Shown piece after piece: positions 24,066 to 32,910 of a DNA stretch of 64,000 nt (position 1 is the first letter of the stretch; the number at the start of each line of letters is the position of its first letter). The position numbers and the translations under genes were made by a program. Origin of the DNA: Flavobacteriales bacterium (GTDB lineage: Bacteria; Bacteroidota; Bacteroidia; UBA10329); NCBI GenBank assembly GCA_016124845.1, contig WGMW01000033.1:62001-126000 (forward strand), given 5' to 3'. The notes beneath the pieces are model-generated. The model saw only the letters and a list, made by a program, of their open reading frames with translations. It was not told the origin of the DNA and did not search any database.

Positions 24066-24356
24066 TTAATGCCCGCTATCTACGGTCGACCAAGCATGCG
24101 CTGGAACCGAGAAAAGTGTTTTGGTCACTTTCCACGTGTTGCGGAAAAGGTCAGATTCGCGGTAGGCTTCCAAGGCATCTTCGGTTTCCCACTTGCTGAT
24201 GGTGAAGAACACGTACGGACGGTACTTGTCGCGCACAAGTTCAAGGCTACGGCAGCCATCGAATGCACGGATCTTGGGGCCGCTCACCTCAAAGGTTTTC
24301 AAAAATTCATCTACCAAATGCTCTTGGAAAGTAAGCTGTACAATGCGCGTTATCAT
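24066..24356 (-). CDS. Antibiotic-biosynthesis-monooxygenase-like (ABM/dimeric ferredoxin fold) protein
   Basis: A 96-residue small protein: 'MITRIVQLTFQEHLVDEFLKTF', 'IRAFDGCRSLELVRDKYRPYVFFTISKWETEDALEAYRES' and 'LFRNTW' match the ABM fold with its conserved 'FxxxxxWxxxxAhxxHxxS' pattern. These proteins dimerise; the substrate is unknown. The start overlaps the stop of the SAM hydrolase gene by 4 bp. Before the hip insertion, recQ probably followed it directly. Confidence 0.85.
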   Translation of the reverse strand: MITRIVQLTFQEHLVDEFLKTFEVSGPKIRAFDGCRSLELVRDKYRPYVFFTISKWETEDALEAYRESDLFRNTWKVTKTLFSVPAHAWSTVDSGH

Positions 24357-25135
24357 CTGAACTCAATACTTATGACGTCCTCATGCTTTACGCCCAAAAG
24401 TTGTGCTGCACTCGAACGGTTAATGGCTATCTCCAGTAATCCTGTAGCTCCAAATAAAGCCATTTTTTCCCCATTTGGCACATCCGAATACGATTCGAAG
24501 ATGCGATTGATGACATGTTGTTCTTTGCGAAAGCGGATTTCGAACGGACGTCCCTGACCAACGGTCTGAAAAAGACCACGGTCTATGTTGGTGATGATGT
24601 TGCCGTACACATCGATATGAATGGCCAGTCCGCGAATGGTCGAACCATCGATGGTTGGAACGAATTGCGTCCGCTCGTTCAGTATCTGTGCTGGTCTGCC
24701 AAGAATTTCCATGATTCCGCCTTTGGCGAGATGACAGGCAGCAACGGAGAAAATATCCCGTGTAGGGAAGATGACCGATGTGGCTGTTTGCGTGATCATG
24801 CTCAGGTCGAAGATCTTGGTGGGTTCGCGATCGAAGATGAGCGGAAACATGCCGTTGTCTGCACCGATGAAGTACTGTCCTTTGAATTCAACCACCAAGT
24901 GGTTGATGCGCTCATTGCGGTTCGGACTCACACCAATAAGATGCACCGTTCCTTTCGGAAAATCGGGATACGAGTTACGAACAACCATGGCCGCTTCAGG
25001 GATGTAGAATGACTTCACCTCATGCGATAGATCTACGATCTTGGCCTCGGGAAATTGCTTGTAAATAGCGCCTTTCAGAACACCAACATAATGGTCGCGA
25101 TGACCCATGTCTGTCGTTAATGTGATTATCGACAT
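24353..25135 (-). CDS. SAM hydroxide adenosyltransferase (DUF62 family)
   Basis: 260 residues from ATG 25135 (an upstream ATG at 25204 would add 23 unconserved residues). 'IITLTTDMGHRDHYVGVLKGAI' starts the fluorinase/chlorinase-like fold; 'IVDLSHEV', 'GTVHLIGVSPNR', 'YFIGADNGMFPLIF' and 'HIDVYGNIITNID' follow. DUF62 enzymes hydrolyse S-adenosylmethionine to adenosine and methionine using activated water. It precedes the ABM-like gene and is divergent from phoH. Confidence 0.88.
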   Translation of the reverse strand: MSIITLTTDMGHRDHYVGVLKGAIYKQFPEAKIVDLSHEVKSFYIPEAAMVVRNSYPDFPKGTVHLIGVSPNRNERINHLVVEFKGQYFIGADNGMFPLIFDREPTKIFDLSMITQTATSVIFPTRDIFSVAACHLAKGGIMEILGRPAQILNERTQFVPTIDGSTIRGLAIHIDVYGNIITNIDRGLFQTVGQGRPFEIRFRKEQHVINRIFESYSDVPNGEKMALFGATGLLEIAINRSSAAQLLGVKHEDVISIEFR

Positions 25136-25188
25136 CTGTTGGTTAAATGGAGGTTTTTTCGGTGAGTGCTGAGGGCAATTTACGTTAC

Positions 25189-25219
25189 TTTGTAACCGTT
25201 CCAAAGCTACATAATAAGC
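25189..25219 (+). promoter_or_regulatory. Putative promoter of phoH
   Basis: TTTG (25189-25192), exactly 19 nt, then TAATAAGC (25212-25219), a partial match to TAnnTTTG. It lies 41 nt before the TTG start of phoH and inside the divergent gap. Confidence 0.55.
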
Positions 25220-25259
25220 GCACGCACCAAAAGTTGAACCCCGTTAATTTGAAGGCTTC

Positions 25260-26198
25260 TTGAGCGAAAAAACTTTCAGCATTGAACCGATTCCACCGTT
25301 GGAATTCTACGGGGTGAACGAACGGAAACTCAAGACCATTGCCAAGTACTTTCCAAACCTGAAATTGATCGGTCGCGGTCAGGATCTGAAACTGATCGGA
25401 GATGATGATTCCATTGAGGAATTCGAAGCGCGTTTCAAGCAGTTTCAAGGCCATTACAAGAAGTACGGAAGTTTGCAGATGGCAGAGATCGAACGCTTGC
25501 TTCTAAGCGATTCGGGAAATGAGAAAGACCTTGATGATTCGGTGCTTGTTCATGGTCCGAACGGTAATTTGGTCAAGGCCAGAACGCACAATCAGAAAAA
25601 GATCGTGGAAGCCGTTGAGGACCATGACATGGTTTTCGTCATTGGCCCCGCTGGTTCTGGGAAAACCTATACTGCGGTTGCGCTGGCCGTCCGAGCATTG
25701 AAACGCAAGGAAGTGAAGCGCATCATCCTTACGCGTCCCGCTGTGGAAGCTGGCGAAAGCATCGGTTTCCTACCAGGAGACATGAAGGAGAAACTCGACC
25801 CATATTTGCAGCCGTTGTATGACGCATTGATGGACATGCTTCCTCCGTTGAAGCTCACGCAGTACATGGAAACAGGTGTGATTCAGATCGCACCGCTGGG
25901 TTTTATGCGCGGTCGCACGCTCGATCATGCATTCGTGATTTTGGATGAGGCGCAGAACGCCACTGATGCACAAACGCGGATGTTCCTTACACGAATGGGC
26001 AATTCGGCCAAGTTCATTATTACGGGAGATGTGACGCAGGTCGACCTTCCGAAGAAAGTACAGAGCGGACTTCGCAACGCATGGAATCTTTTGCGTGGAA
26101 CCAAAGGAATTGCATTTATCGAATTGGGCGGGGCGGACATCATTCGCCACCCCATCGTGAAAAGAATTGTAGACATTTACGCTAAAGCAGACAAATAA
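25260..26198 (+). CDS. phoH: PhoH-family ATPase
   Basis: A 312-residue P-loop protein: N-terminal KH-like region (~15-110), then the PhoH ATPase domain with Walker A '[17 protein letters not shown]', '[19 protein letters not shown]', Walker B '[15 protein letters not shown]', and 'GDVTQVDLP'. PhoH proteins are RNA-binding ATPases, often linked to RNA processing. The start codon is TTG (25260), since the in-frame sequence upstream is not conserved. Its last codon adjoins the purC ATG (26198), so the genes are coupled. Confidence 0.93.
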   Translation: MSEKTFSIEPIPPLEFYGVNERKLKTIAKYFPNLKLIGRGQDLKLIGDDDSIEEFEARFKQFQGHYKKYGSLQMAEIERLLLSDSGNEKDLDDSVLVHGPNGNLVKARTHNQKKIVEAVEDHDMVFVIGPAGSGKTYTAVALAVRALKRKEVKRIILTRPAVEAGESIGFLPGDMKEKLDPYLQPLYDALMDMLPPLKLTQYMETGVIQIAPLGFMRGRTLDHAFVILDEAQNATDAQTRMFLTRMGNSAKFIITGDVTQVDLPKKVQSGLRNAWNLLRGTKGIAFIELGGADIIRHPIVKRIVDIYAKADK

Positions 26199-27169
26199 TG
26201 AGTGAGGCATTGAAACTTCCGACCACGCTTACCAGTTCGGATTTCCAGTTTCCGGGACAGACGAACGTTTACAAGGGAAAGGTCCGTGATGTGTATACCA
26301 TCGGCACCGATCTGTTGGTGATGGTGGCCAGCGACCGTATTTCTGCTTTCGACCACATTCTGCCCAAGGGAATTCCGTTCAAAGGACAGGTACTTACGCA
26401 GATCGCTGCCAAGTTTCTCCGCGCTACGGAAGACATCGTTCCCAATTGGTTGGTTGCATTGCCAGATCCTGTGGTTTCTGCAGGTCATGCGTGCCAACCG
26501 TATCGTGTGGAGATGGTGATCCGTGGTTACCTTGCTGGTCACGCTTGGCGCGAGTACAAAGCAGGAAAGCGCATCATCTGTGGTGTGCCGATGCCAGACG
26601 GAATGAAGGAGAACGACCGCTTTCCAGAACCGATCATTACGCCAGCAACCAAGGCCGAAGAAGGCCACGATGAGGACATTTCGAGAGAAGACATTCTCGC
26701 CAAAGGAATTGTCCCACAGGCCGATTATGAGCAAATGGAAGCTTACACCCGAAAACTGTTTCAGAGAGGTTCTGAAATGGCTGAAAAACAAGGGCTTATC
26801 TTGGTTGATACGAAGTATGAGTTCGGAAATAGAAACGGGGAGGTTTACTTGATCGATGAAATCCATACACCAGATAGCAGCCGCTATTTCTATGCCGATG
26901 GATATGAGGAGCGACAGGCCAAGGGCGAACCGCAGAAACAGCTTTCCAAAGAGTTTGTACGCGAGTGGTTGATGGAGAACGGTTTCCAAGGCAAAGACGG
27001 ACAGCAAATGCCGTTTATGCCAGATGAGTTCGTGCAAACGGTTTCTTCGCGATACATCGAATTATACGAGATGATCGTTGGCGAGAAGTTCGTTCCTATT
27101 GCGTCTGCGAATATCACCGAACGCATCGATCAGAATGTGAAAGCCTTCCTAAAGGATTACAAAGGATGA
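26198..27169 (+). CDS. purC: Phosphoribosylaminoimidazole-succinocarboxamide synthase
   Basis: A 323-residue SAICAR synthetase of de novo purine synthesis (CAIR + Asp + ATP). Motifs: '[12 protein letters not shown]' (nucleotide-binding start), '[21 protein letters not shown]', 'VVRGYLAG'-like '[14 protein letters not shown]', '[11 protein letters not shown]' and '[14 protein letters not shown]' (metal and product binding). This is the longer Bacteroidota/yeast-type PurC. The start abuts phoH and the stop overlaps the DUF721 gene (ATGA), so all are one operon. Confidence 0.96.
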   Translation: MSEALKLPTTLTSSDFQFPGQTNVYKGKVRDVYTIGTDLLVMVASDRISAFDHILPKGIPFKGQVLTQIAAKFLRATEDIVPNWLVALPDPVVSAGHACQPYRVEMVIRGYLAGHAWREYKAGKRIICGVPMPDGMKENDRFPEPIITPATKAEEGHDEDISREDILAKGIVPQADYEQMEAYTRKLFQRGSEMAEKQGLILVDTKYEFGNRNGEVYLIDEIHTPDSSRYFYADGYEERQAKGEPQKQLSKEFVREWLMENGFQGKDGQQMPFMPDEFVQTVSSRYIELYEMIVGEKFVPIASANITERIDQNVKAFLKDYKG

Positions 27170-27462
27170 GCAAACGGCTTTCCAATCAGCAGCCTCTTAA
27201 GGAGGTGATCGAAGATTGGCTCGACAATCATCCCATGGCCAATAAGGCCAAGGAAACGCGCATCGTTCATCTTTGGGGGCAATTGCTCGGACCAGCGGTG
27301 AAGAATCGCACCACTTCCATTTATTACAAAGCAGGGAAGTTGACCGTAAAATTGGATAGTTCGGTGCTGCGCAATGAGCTTTCGTTCGCAAAAGAGAGCA
27401 TCATCCAGAACATGAATAAGGAATTAGGTGAAGAGACCGTACAGGAAATTATACTGAAGTGA
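27166..27462 (+). CDS. DUF721 domain protein (DciA-like)
   Basis: A 98-residue protein: '[71 protein letters not shown]'. This matches DUF721, of which DciA loads the replicative helicase in many bacteria. Whether this copy does so is unknown. The ATG overlaps the purC stop by 4 bp. Confidence 0.88.
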   Translation: MSKRLSNQQPLKEVIEDWLDNHPMANKAKETRIVHLWGQLLGPAVKNRTTSIYYKAGKLTVKLDSSVLRNELSFAKESIIQNMNKELGEETVQEIILK

Positions 27463-27463
27463 T

Positions 27464-28771
27464 ATGAGAAATGTGCTTGTGATACTGTTGATGTTGCCGC
27501 TTCTGTCCATCGGGCAGGAGAATACGAAGGAACTTTGGCCGAACGGCAATGTGAAGGAGGAAGGCAAGATGACGGACAGTTTGAAGCAGGGAATGTGGAA
27601 GAGCTACTACGAGGATGGTAATCTCTTCTGCGAAGGCAAATACAAGGACAACGTCAAGACAGGTCGTTGGAAATGCTACTACCGCGATGGTCAGCTATTA
27701 AGTGATCAGGAGACCGAAAATGGAAAGAACATCAGTTTTTATCCTGACGGAAAAGTGGAGTTTGAAGGTACTTTGAAAAACGGTGAGAAGAACGGTGAAT
27801 GGGATTTCTACTACAAAACAGGACAGAAGAAGCGTGTTGCAAATTATAAGGACGGGCAGCAGCAGGGCAAAGAAGAGCAATGGCATTTGAACGGCCAGCT
27901 GAGCATGACGGGAACGTTCAAGGATGGAAAAAAGGAAGGCAAGTTCACTTGGTTCTACCAGAACGGGAACACGGAAATGACAGGAGCTTTTGTGGCCGAC
28001 AAGCGCGAAGGTGAGTGGAAATTCTTCTACGAGAATGGAACGCTTGGCAGCAAAGGACTTTTCGCCAACGATAAACTGACGGGAGAATGGGTTTACAACT
28101 ACGAACTGGAGGGCACGAAGTGGAAGACGGGTTCGTTTCTGAACGGACTGAAATCTGGTGCTTGGTTGCGCTACTACGAAACGGGGGAGCCGTTCAGCAC
28201 AGGTGCCTTCGAAAACGATAAGGAAACAGGCATTTGGACCTCTTGGTACAAGAACGGACAGGTAAAGGAAACAGGCGAGTTTGTGAATGGTGAAATGAAC
28301 GGCAAATGGCTCGGTTATTTCGAAGGTGGCGAACCGAAGTTCGATGTCAATTACAAGAACGGAAAACGCGATGGAAAGGCGTTGCTCTGGTACCCGAACG
28401 GCAATAAGCAGTACGATAAATCATACAAGGACGGATTGGAAGACGGTCACAGCATCGAATGGCACGAATCAGGTGCGTTGCGTGCAGAGGGCGATTACAA
28501 GATGGGAGAGAAGGATGGCCTCTGGAAATTGTTCTATTCCAACGGATTCAAATTCCAGGAACTGTCTTACGCGAACGGAAAACTACAGGGGCTCTGCCAA
28601 GCTTGGTATGAACATGGGGCCAAGTGGTTCAACATCAATTACAACGAAGGTCGTTTGGATGGTACCAACACTTACTGGGACATGGATGGAAATATCACCT
28701 ATCGTGCAAAATATTCCAACGGAAAGTTGGTAAAAGTGATGCAGAAAGCTGGGGAATTGGATAAGTTTTAG
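27464..28771 (+). CDS. Secreted YwqK/MORN-like repeat protein
   Basis: 435 residues. Signal peptide 'MRNVLVILLMLPLLSIGQ' (1-18), then about 16-17 copies of a ~23-residue motif of the type 'G.W..YY.NG.....G.Y.DG...G.W' (for example 'GMWKSYYEDGNLFCEGKYKD', 'GEWDFYYKTGQ'). YwqK-type repeats are often labelled antitoxins by database rules, but nothing here supports an antitoxin role; a surface or periplasmic scaffolding role is equally possible. It starts one base after the DUF721 stop. Confidence 0.88.
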   Translation: MRNVLVILLMLPLLSIGQENTKELWPNGNVKEEGKMTDSLKQGMWKSYYEDGNLFCEGKYKDNVKTGRWKCYYRDGQLLSDQETENGKNISFYPDGKVEFEGTLKNGEKNGEWDFYYKTGQKKRVANYKDGQQQGKEEQWHLNGQLSMTGTFKDGKKEGKFTWFYQNGNTEMTGAFVADKREGEWKFFYENGTLGSKGLFANDKLTGEWVYNYELEGTKWKTGSFLNGLKSGAWLRYYETGEPFSTGAFENDKETGIWTSWYKNGQVKETGEFVNGEMNGKWLGYFEGGEPKFDVNYKNGKRDGKALLWYPNGNKQYDKSYKDGLEDGHSIEWHESGALRAEGDYKMGEKDGLWKLFYSNGFKFQELSYANGKLQGLCQAWYEHGAKWFNINYNEGRLDGTNTYWDMDGNITYRAKYSNGKLVKVMQKAGELDKF

Positions 28772-28773
28772 TC

Positions 28774-29121
28774 TTGGCTGATAAGGTTGAAATCTTCAAT
28801 GGTCCAGATGGTGGCACGCATGTGAATGTCACCTTCAAAGATGACACGGTCTGGTTGTCTCAGTTGCAAATGGTGGATTTGTTTGAAAAGGATAAGTCTG
28901 TCATTTCCAGACATTTGAACAATATTTTCAAGGACGGTGAATTGGTCAGGAATGAAGTTGTTGCAAAAAATGCAACAACTGCGTCAGACGGTAAGACCTA
29001 TAGGGTCGAATACTATAATCTTGATGCCATCATTTCGGTAGGATATAGGGTCGATTCAGTCAAAGGCACGCAAGTATTGGGTATTTCAAAAAAGGAAATA
29101 ACGTTTTACAAATCCTACTAA
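28774..29121 (+). pseudogene. RhuM-family protein, 3'-truncated and frameshifted
   Basis: Encodes the N-terminal ~96 residues of a RhuM-type protein ('DDTVWLSQLQMVDLFEKDKSVISRHLNNIFKDGEL', 'DGKTYRVEYYNLDAIISVGYRVDSVKGTQ'), starting at TTG 28774, three bases after the YwqK-repeat stop. After 'GTQ' the frame ends within 15 unrelated residues; reading in another frame gives 'YWVFQKRK' and a stop, which resembles the family's next segment, so a frameshift plus loss of the ~200-residue C-terminal half is likely. Family function is uncertain. The remaining 110 bp before the next gene hold no recognisable gene. Confidence 0.8.
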
Positions 29122-29231
29122 GTCAAATGCTTGTGACGGTCACGGTCGGTGTAGTTTCGGCTTTACGCTGTCTAAACATGTAGAAAGTAACGTAGTTTCA
29201 ACGGATTATCCTTGGAAGAAACCAGAAGCCG

Positions 29232-32200
29232 TTACCGATGCACCGTTACGATGCCTTTGTACTGGTGGTCGTGGCCTTCCCAATCAATAATGTAGAAGCG
29301 ATAAATGTAGGTGTCTTCCTGTACCTGCTTGCCCTTGTAAGTGCCGTCCCAATGGTAATCATCGGTTTGTGAGTAGAAGATCTGCTCACCCCAACGGTCG
29401 TAGATCCACATCTCGTACGATACATAGAACTGTCCTTGGCCATAGAAGTCATCATTGATGTTGTCGTTGTCTGGCGTGAATGAATTGGGGATGTAGAACG
29501 TGTAGAACGGTTCCACCTTCACTTTGTAATCGATGGTGTCCAAACAACCGTATTGCGTCTCTACCATCAGCACGATCGGATATGTGCCTGTATCTCCATA
29601 AGTGTAGATCGGGTTCTGATCGGTGGAAGTGGAGCCATCGCCAAAACTCCAATCCCAAAGTGTGACGTTCTCCGAAGATTGGTCGGTGAAAATGAACTCA
29701 GGTTTGATGATGTTCTTCACCTGCTCATCCACCGAGAAAAGGGCATCGGGTTTGGGATAGACCGTGATGTAGTTCGGACGGTAAATGTCTGAGACACAGC
29801 CTTTGGCTGAGGTGACCGTGAGTGAAATGTCAAACTGTGCAATATCCAGCGGATCAATTTCAGGATTGTACATCATATACGGGTTTGGACCGTTTGCGAT
29901 GGATGAGTCGCTGCCCAACGTCCATTCCCAACTGGCAAGCGAGTAAGGCGCTGGAATGCTTGAGCCATCGTAAAACTGAACCTGTAGCGGTTGACAGCCT
30001 TCCTGTGGAGAAGCGCTGAAATCGACATTCGGCAGCGGGTAGATCTCCACCACTTTGGTTTGGTCACCCATGCAACCATGGTTGGTTTCCACGGTGAGAT
30101 TGACATTGTAGAGATTTGGATCTTGATACACGTAAAATCCATTCTGGGTGTAGAGAAAGTTCGAATCGTCCAAGTCCCATGTCCATGTGTCGATCACATC
30201 ATCCGTAATGGGGGTGATCGTGGATTCATCCGTGAAAAAGATGGTGTCTTCCAAACAGGTGGCCAAGCCATCAGGGAAGTCGGCCACAGGCAACGGATGC
30301 ACAACCGCATCTCCCAACGATACGGAATTCTTGCAACCAGGATCGTTTGTGATCTGTAGCGTTGCACCATAAGTTCCCGGAGCTCCAAAATCCATCAACG
30401 GATTTTGAATTGAACTCGTCTGATTGCTTGGGTCATTGAACGTCCATTGCCATGTGACGATATTATAAGCTCCATTCGGATCTGATAGATCCGTGAGCTG
30501 AATCTCCAGCGGATAACATACGCTGTCAAAGGTGAAATCAGCGATCGGAACTGGATAGATCTCGATGACATCTTCCAACGTGTCGGAACATCCGTAACCA
30601 GAAGCAACGATAAGCGAAACAGGGTAAAGATCATCTGCTGGATAACTCTGGAATGGCGGAATCTGTTGTGTTGAAGTTTGGTTGTTCCCGAAGTCCCATT
30701 GCCAAGAATTGATGCTTCCAGACGCAATGGTGGAAAGGTCGTTGAACTGCACGGAGTCGTCCTCACAGATATTGGTGAAGCTGAAATCGGCAGTCGGAAC
30801 ATCATAAACGTTTGTCACCACTTGAACCGTGTCATCGCAACCTTGCTGCGTAGTTACGATCAATTCGATCGTGTAAGCCCCAGCAGCACCATACAGATAC
30901 TGGCTCGGGACCGAACTTTGAACACCTGAATTGTCGCCTGGGTCATATTCGTACGTGTCAATGGTACCGGGCGCGATCACGTAACTGTTGTCCGTTATGG
31001 ACACTTGGTCGTAAGCACACACATCCGTTACGGTCAGATCGGCAACCGGATTCGGATAACTTACAAGTTGAAACGTGGTGTCGGCCACACAACTATGATC
31101 ACTGGTTGCTATGAAGTTGACGGTGTAGGTATTCGGTGCCGTGTAAACATGAACAGGTGCCGCCAACGTTGATGTCGTATTATCGCCAAAGTCCCAATCA
31201 TATTGGTCGATGGTTCCGCTCGAAATGCTGGAATTGTTCACGAACTGCACATCATCCAGCGTACATTCTGCCTGTACGGAAACATCCACCACCGGTGTTG
31301 GATATACATCGATGACAGCGGTGGTCGTGTCCGAGCAACCGTCACCACTTGTGGTGATCAACTCCACATTGTAGGTGCTGTCGATCGTGTAGTAGTTTGA
31401 TGGACTTGCCTGTGTGGAAGTGTTACTGTCCCCGAAATCCCACTCATATTGTGTGATGGTTGCGGGCGCATTGATCTGTGACTGATCGGTGAAAACGGTC
31501 GGGTCGCCCAAACATCCGGGAACCGAGGAAAAATCGGCTTGCGGTTTGGCATAAACGGTCACGTCCATTTGGTGCGTTTCCACACAGCTGATATCTGTCG
31601 TAACCGTAAGTTCAACTGTGTAAGTGCCATCTATTTGATAGGTGTGCGTGGGGCTTGGTTGAGTCGAGGTGTTGTTGTCTCCAAAATCCCATTCATAGTT
31701 GGTGATGCTTCCGCTTGCTACCGAAGACTGATCTGTGAAAACCACATCAGCGGGGAAACAGACATTGGCGGTGGTGAAATCTGCGGTAGGAAGGTCGGGC
31801 TGGACCACTTCAATATCCTTGGCTTCGCATTGGCTTCCTATTGTGTAAACAGCCGTGTAGTTTCCCAGGCCGGGAGCACCTGCCGGAACATTGTAATTCG
31901 GAGCGGTTTCACCAAGCAGCGCGATTCCTTCCTTGTACCATTGCCATGTTCCACCCACGCTGTCGGATGTCGCCTGAAGCACAATATTATCCTCGCAGTA
32001 CAATCCAACCTGATTCACGGCCAAAACCTCCCACAGGTCGGTTGAGTTCAAACTCAGGTCATCCAAGTAATAGTATGTTCTCGCGCCACCGCTACCGCAC
32101 GCGCCTCCTATCACTATGGCGTTGATATCGATTGAAGGTGTGAAGTTGAATGATTCCTGGACCCAACCGCTACCACCCCCAACAGAAATGGATCCCAGTG

Positions 32201-32810
32201 TAACGAAACCGCCCTGACCCATTGGACAATCATTTCCACTGAACGGAATATCACCACAATTGGGCGTTCCATAAAAGGTAAGATCGATCAGTGGGCTGTT
32301 GTTTGTCTGCCCGAACCAGAAATCGAGTTGGTAGTTGTCGCCAGCCGTCATGGTAGAGGTAAGGCAGGCACCCACGTACTCTTGCCAACCGCTCATGTTA
32401 ATAAACCCAACAAAACCTGTCCCATCAGGTGGTGGAAGCACGGTTCCACCATCGTAGCTGCTTCCGGCCGCTCCGCAGGTGTTCCAGTAATCCGAAGTTG
32501 GTGTGGATGCTTGAATCCAAGTGTCCGCACAGTTCAATTGTGAGTAGCTGTTGGGACAGCAGCTTCGGTCTTCAAACGAACTGTTAGGGATGAGAGAGGA
32601 GACATTTGAGGTTCCTCCGAAACCTTCACAGACACATTCATCGTCATTCAGATCGATCAGTCCGTCACCATCATCATCAACACCGTTATTGCATATTTCC
32701 TGAGCAAAGACCGAAGATGTAACGGAAAGAATTCCAACAAGAAGAAACGCTTTCAGAATTGAATACAGCCGCTTGCTGCAACCATGCGATATGGGGTTAT
32801 GGCTTTGCAC
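29232..32810 (-). CDS. Large secreted PKD-repeat protein with type B T9SS (gliding-motility) tail, copy 1
   Basis: 1192 residues. A signal peptide ends around 'SVFAQ' (~37). An acidic segment, 'DDDGDGLIDLNDDE', looks like a calcium-binding motif. A jelly-roll-like N-terminal domain follows (~70-250), then an Ig-like segment and nine PKD domains (each ~80 residues, 'WDFGDxNTST...P.H.Y...G.Y.V.L'). The C-terminal gliding-motility/T9SS type B domain ends 'FYIPNSFTPDNDNINDDFYG...YDRWGEQIF..DYHWDGTYKGK'. Such proteins are exported across the outer membrane and stay surface-linked, often as adhesins. It is a tandem paralog of the next gene. Confidence 0.92.
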   Translation of the reverse strand: MQSHNPISHGCSKRLYSILKAFLLVGILSVTSSVFAQEICNNGVDDDGDGLIDLNDDECVCEGFGGTSNVSSLIPNSSFEDRSCCPNSYSQLNCADTWIQASTPTSDYWNTCGAAGSSYDGGTVLPPPDGTGFVGFINMSGWQEYVGACLTSTMTAGDNYQLDFWFGQTNNSPLIDLTFYGTPNCGDIPFSGNDCPMGQGGFVTLGSISVGGGSGWVQESFNFTPSIDINAIVIGGACGSGGARTYYYLDDLSLNSTDLWEVLAVNQVGLYCEDNIVLQATSDSVGGTWQWYKEGIALLGETAPNYNVPAGAPGLGNYTAVYTIGSQCEAKDIEVVQPDLPTADFTTANVCFPADVVFTDQSSVASGSITNYEWDFGDNNTSTQPSPTHTYQIDGTYTVELTVTTDISCVETHQMDVTVYAKPQADFSSVPGCLGDPTVFTDQSQINAPATITQYEWDFGDSNTSTQASPSNYYTIDSTYNVELITTSGDGCSDTTTAVIDVYPTPVVDVSVQAECTLDDVQFVNNSSISSGTIDQYDWDFGDNTTSTLAAPVHVYTAPNTYTVNFIATSDHSCVADTTFQLVSYPNPVADLTVTDVCAYDQVSITDNSYVIAPGTIDTYEYDPGDNSGVQSSVPSQYLYGAAGAYTIELIVTTQQGCDDTVQVVTNVYDVPTADFSFTNICEDDSVQFNDLSTIASGSINSWQWDFGNNQTSTQQIPPFQSYPADDLYPVSLIVASGYGCSDTLEDVIEIYPVPIADFTFDSVCYPLEIQLTDLSDPNGAYNIVTWQWTFNDPSNQTSSIQNPLMDFGAPGTYGATLQITNDPGCKNSVSLGDAVVHPLPVADFPDGLATCLEDTIFFTDESTITPITDDVIDTWTWDLDDSNFLYTQNGFYVYQDPNLYNVNLTVETNHGCMGDQTKVVEIYPLPNVDFSASPQEGCQPLQVQFYDGSSIPAPYSLASWEWTLGSDSSIANGPNPYMMYNPEIDPLDIAQFDISLTVTSAKGCVSDIYRPNYITVYPKPDALFSVDEQVKNIIKPEFIFTDQSSENVTLWDWSFGDGSTSTDQNPIYTYGDTGTYPIVLMVETQYGCLDTIDYKVKVEPFYTFYIPNSFTPDNDNINDDFYGQGQFYVSYEMWIYDRWGEQIFYSQTDDYHWDGTYKGKQVQEDTYIYRFYIIDWEGHDHQYKGIVTVHR

Positions 32811-32910
32811 AGAATTGCCTCTCCGAAGTTAAACTAATGATTCGAATATACTCAGATCTGACTTCGCTTAGGTTGACGCGATCCTGTGCTTGAAGTTGTC
32901 TGGGAACAAG

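Noticed and set aside
26177-27037. 286-codon open frame antisense to purC
   Set aside because: It is wholly antisense to a confidently assigned enzyme gene and shows no recognisable domain.
27464-28771. Antitoxin function for the YwqK-repeat protein
   Set aside because: The label comes from a database name; the protein has a signal peptide and no toxin gene was identified beside it.
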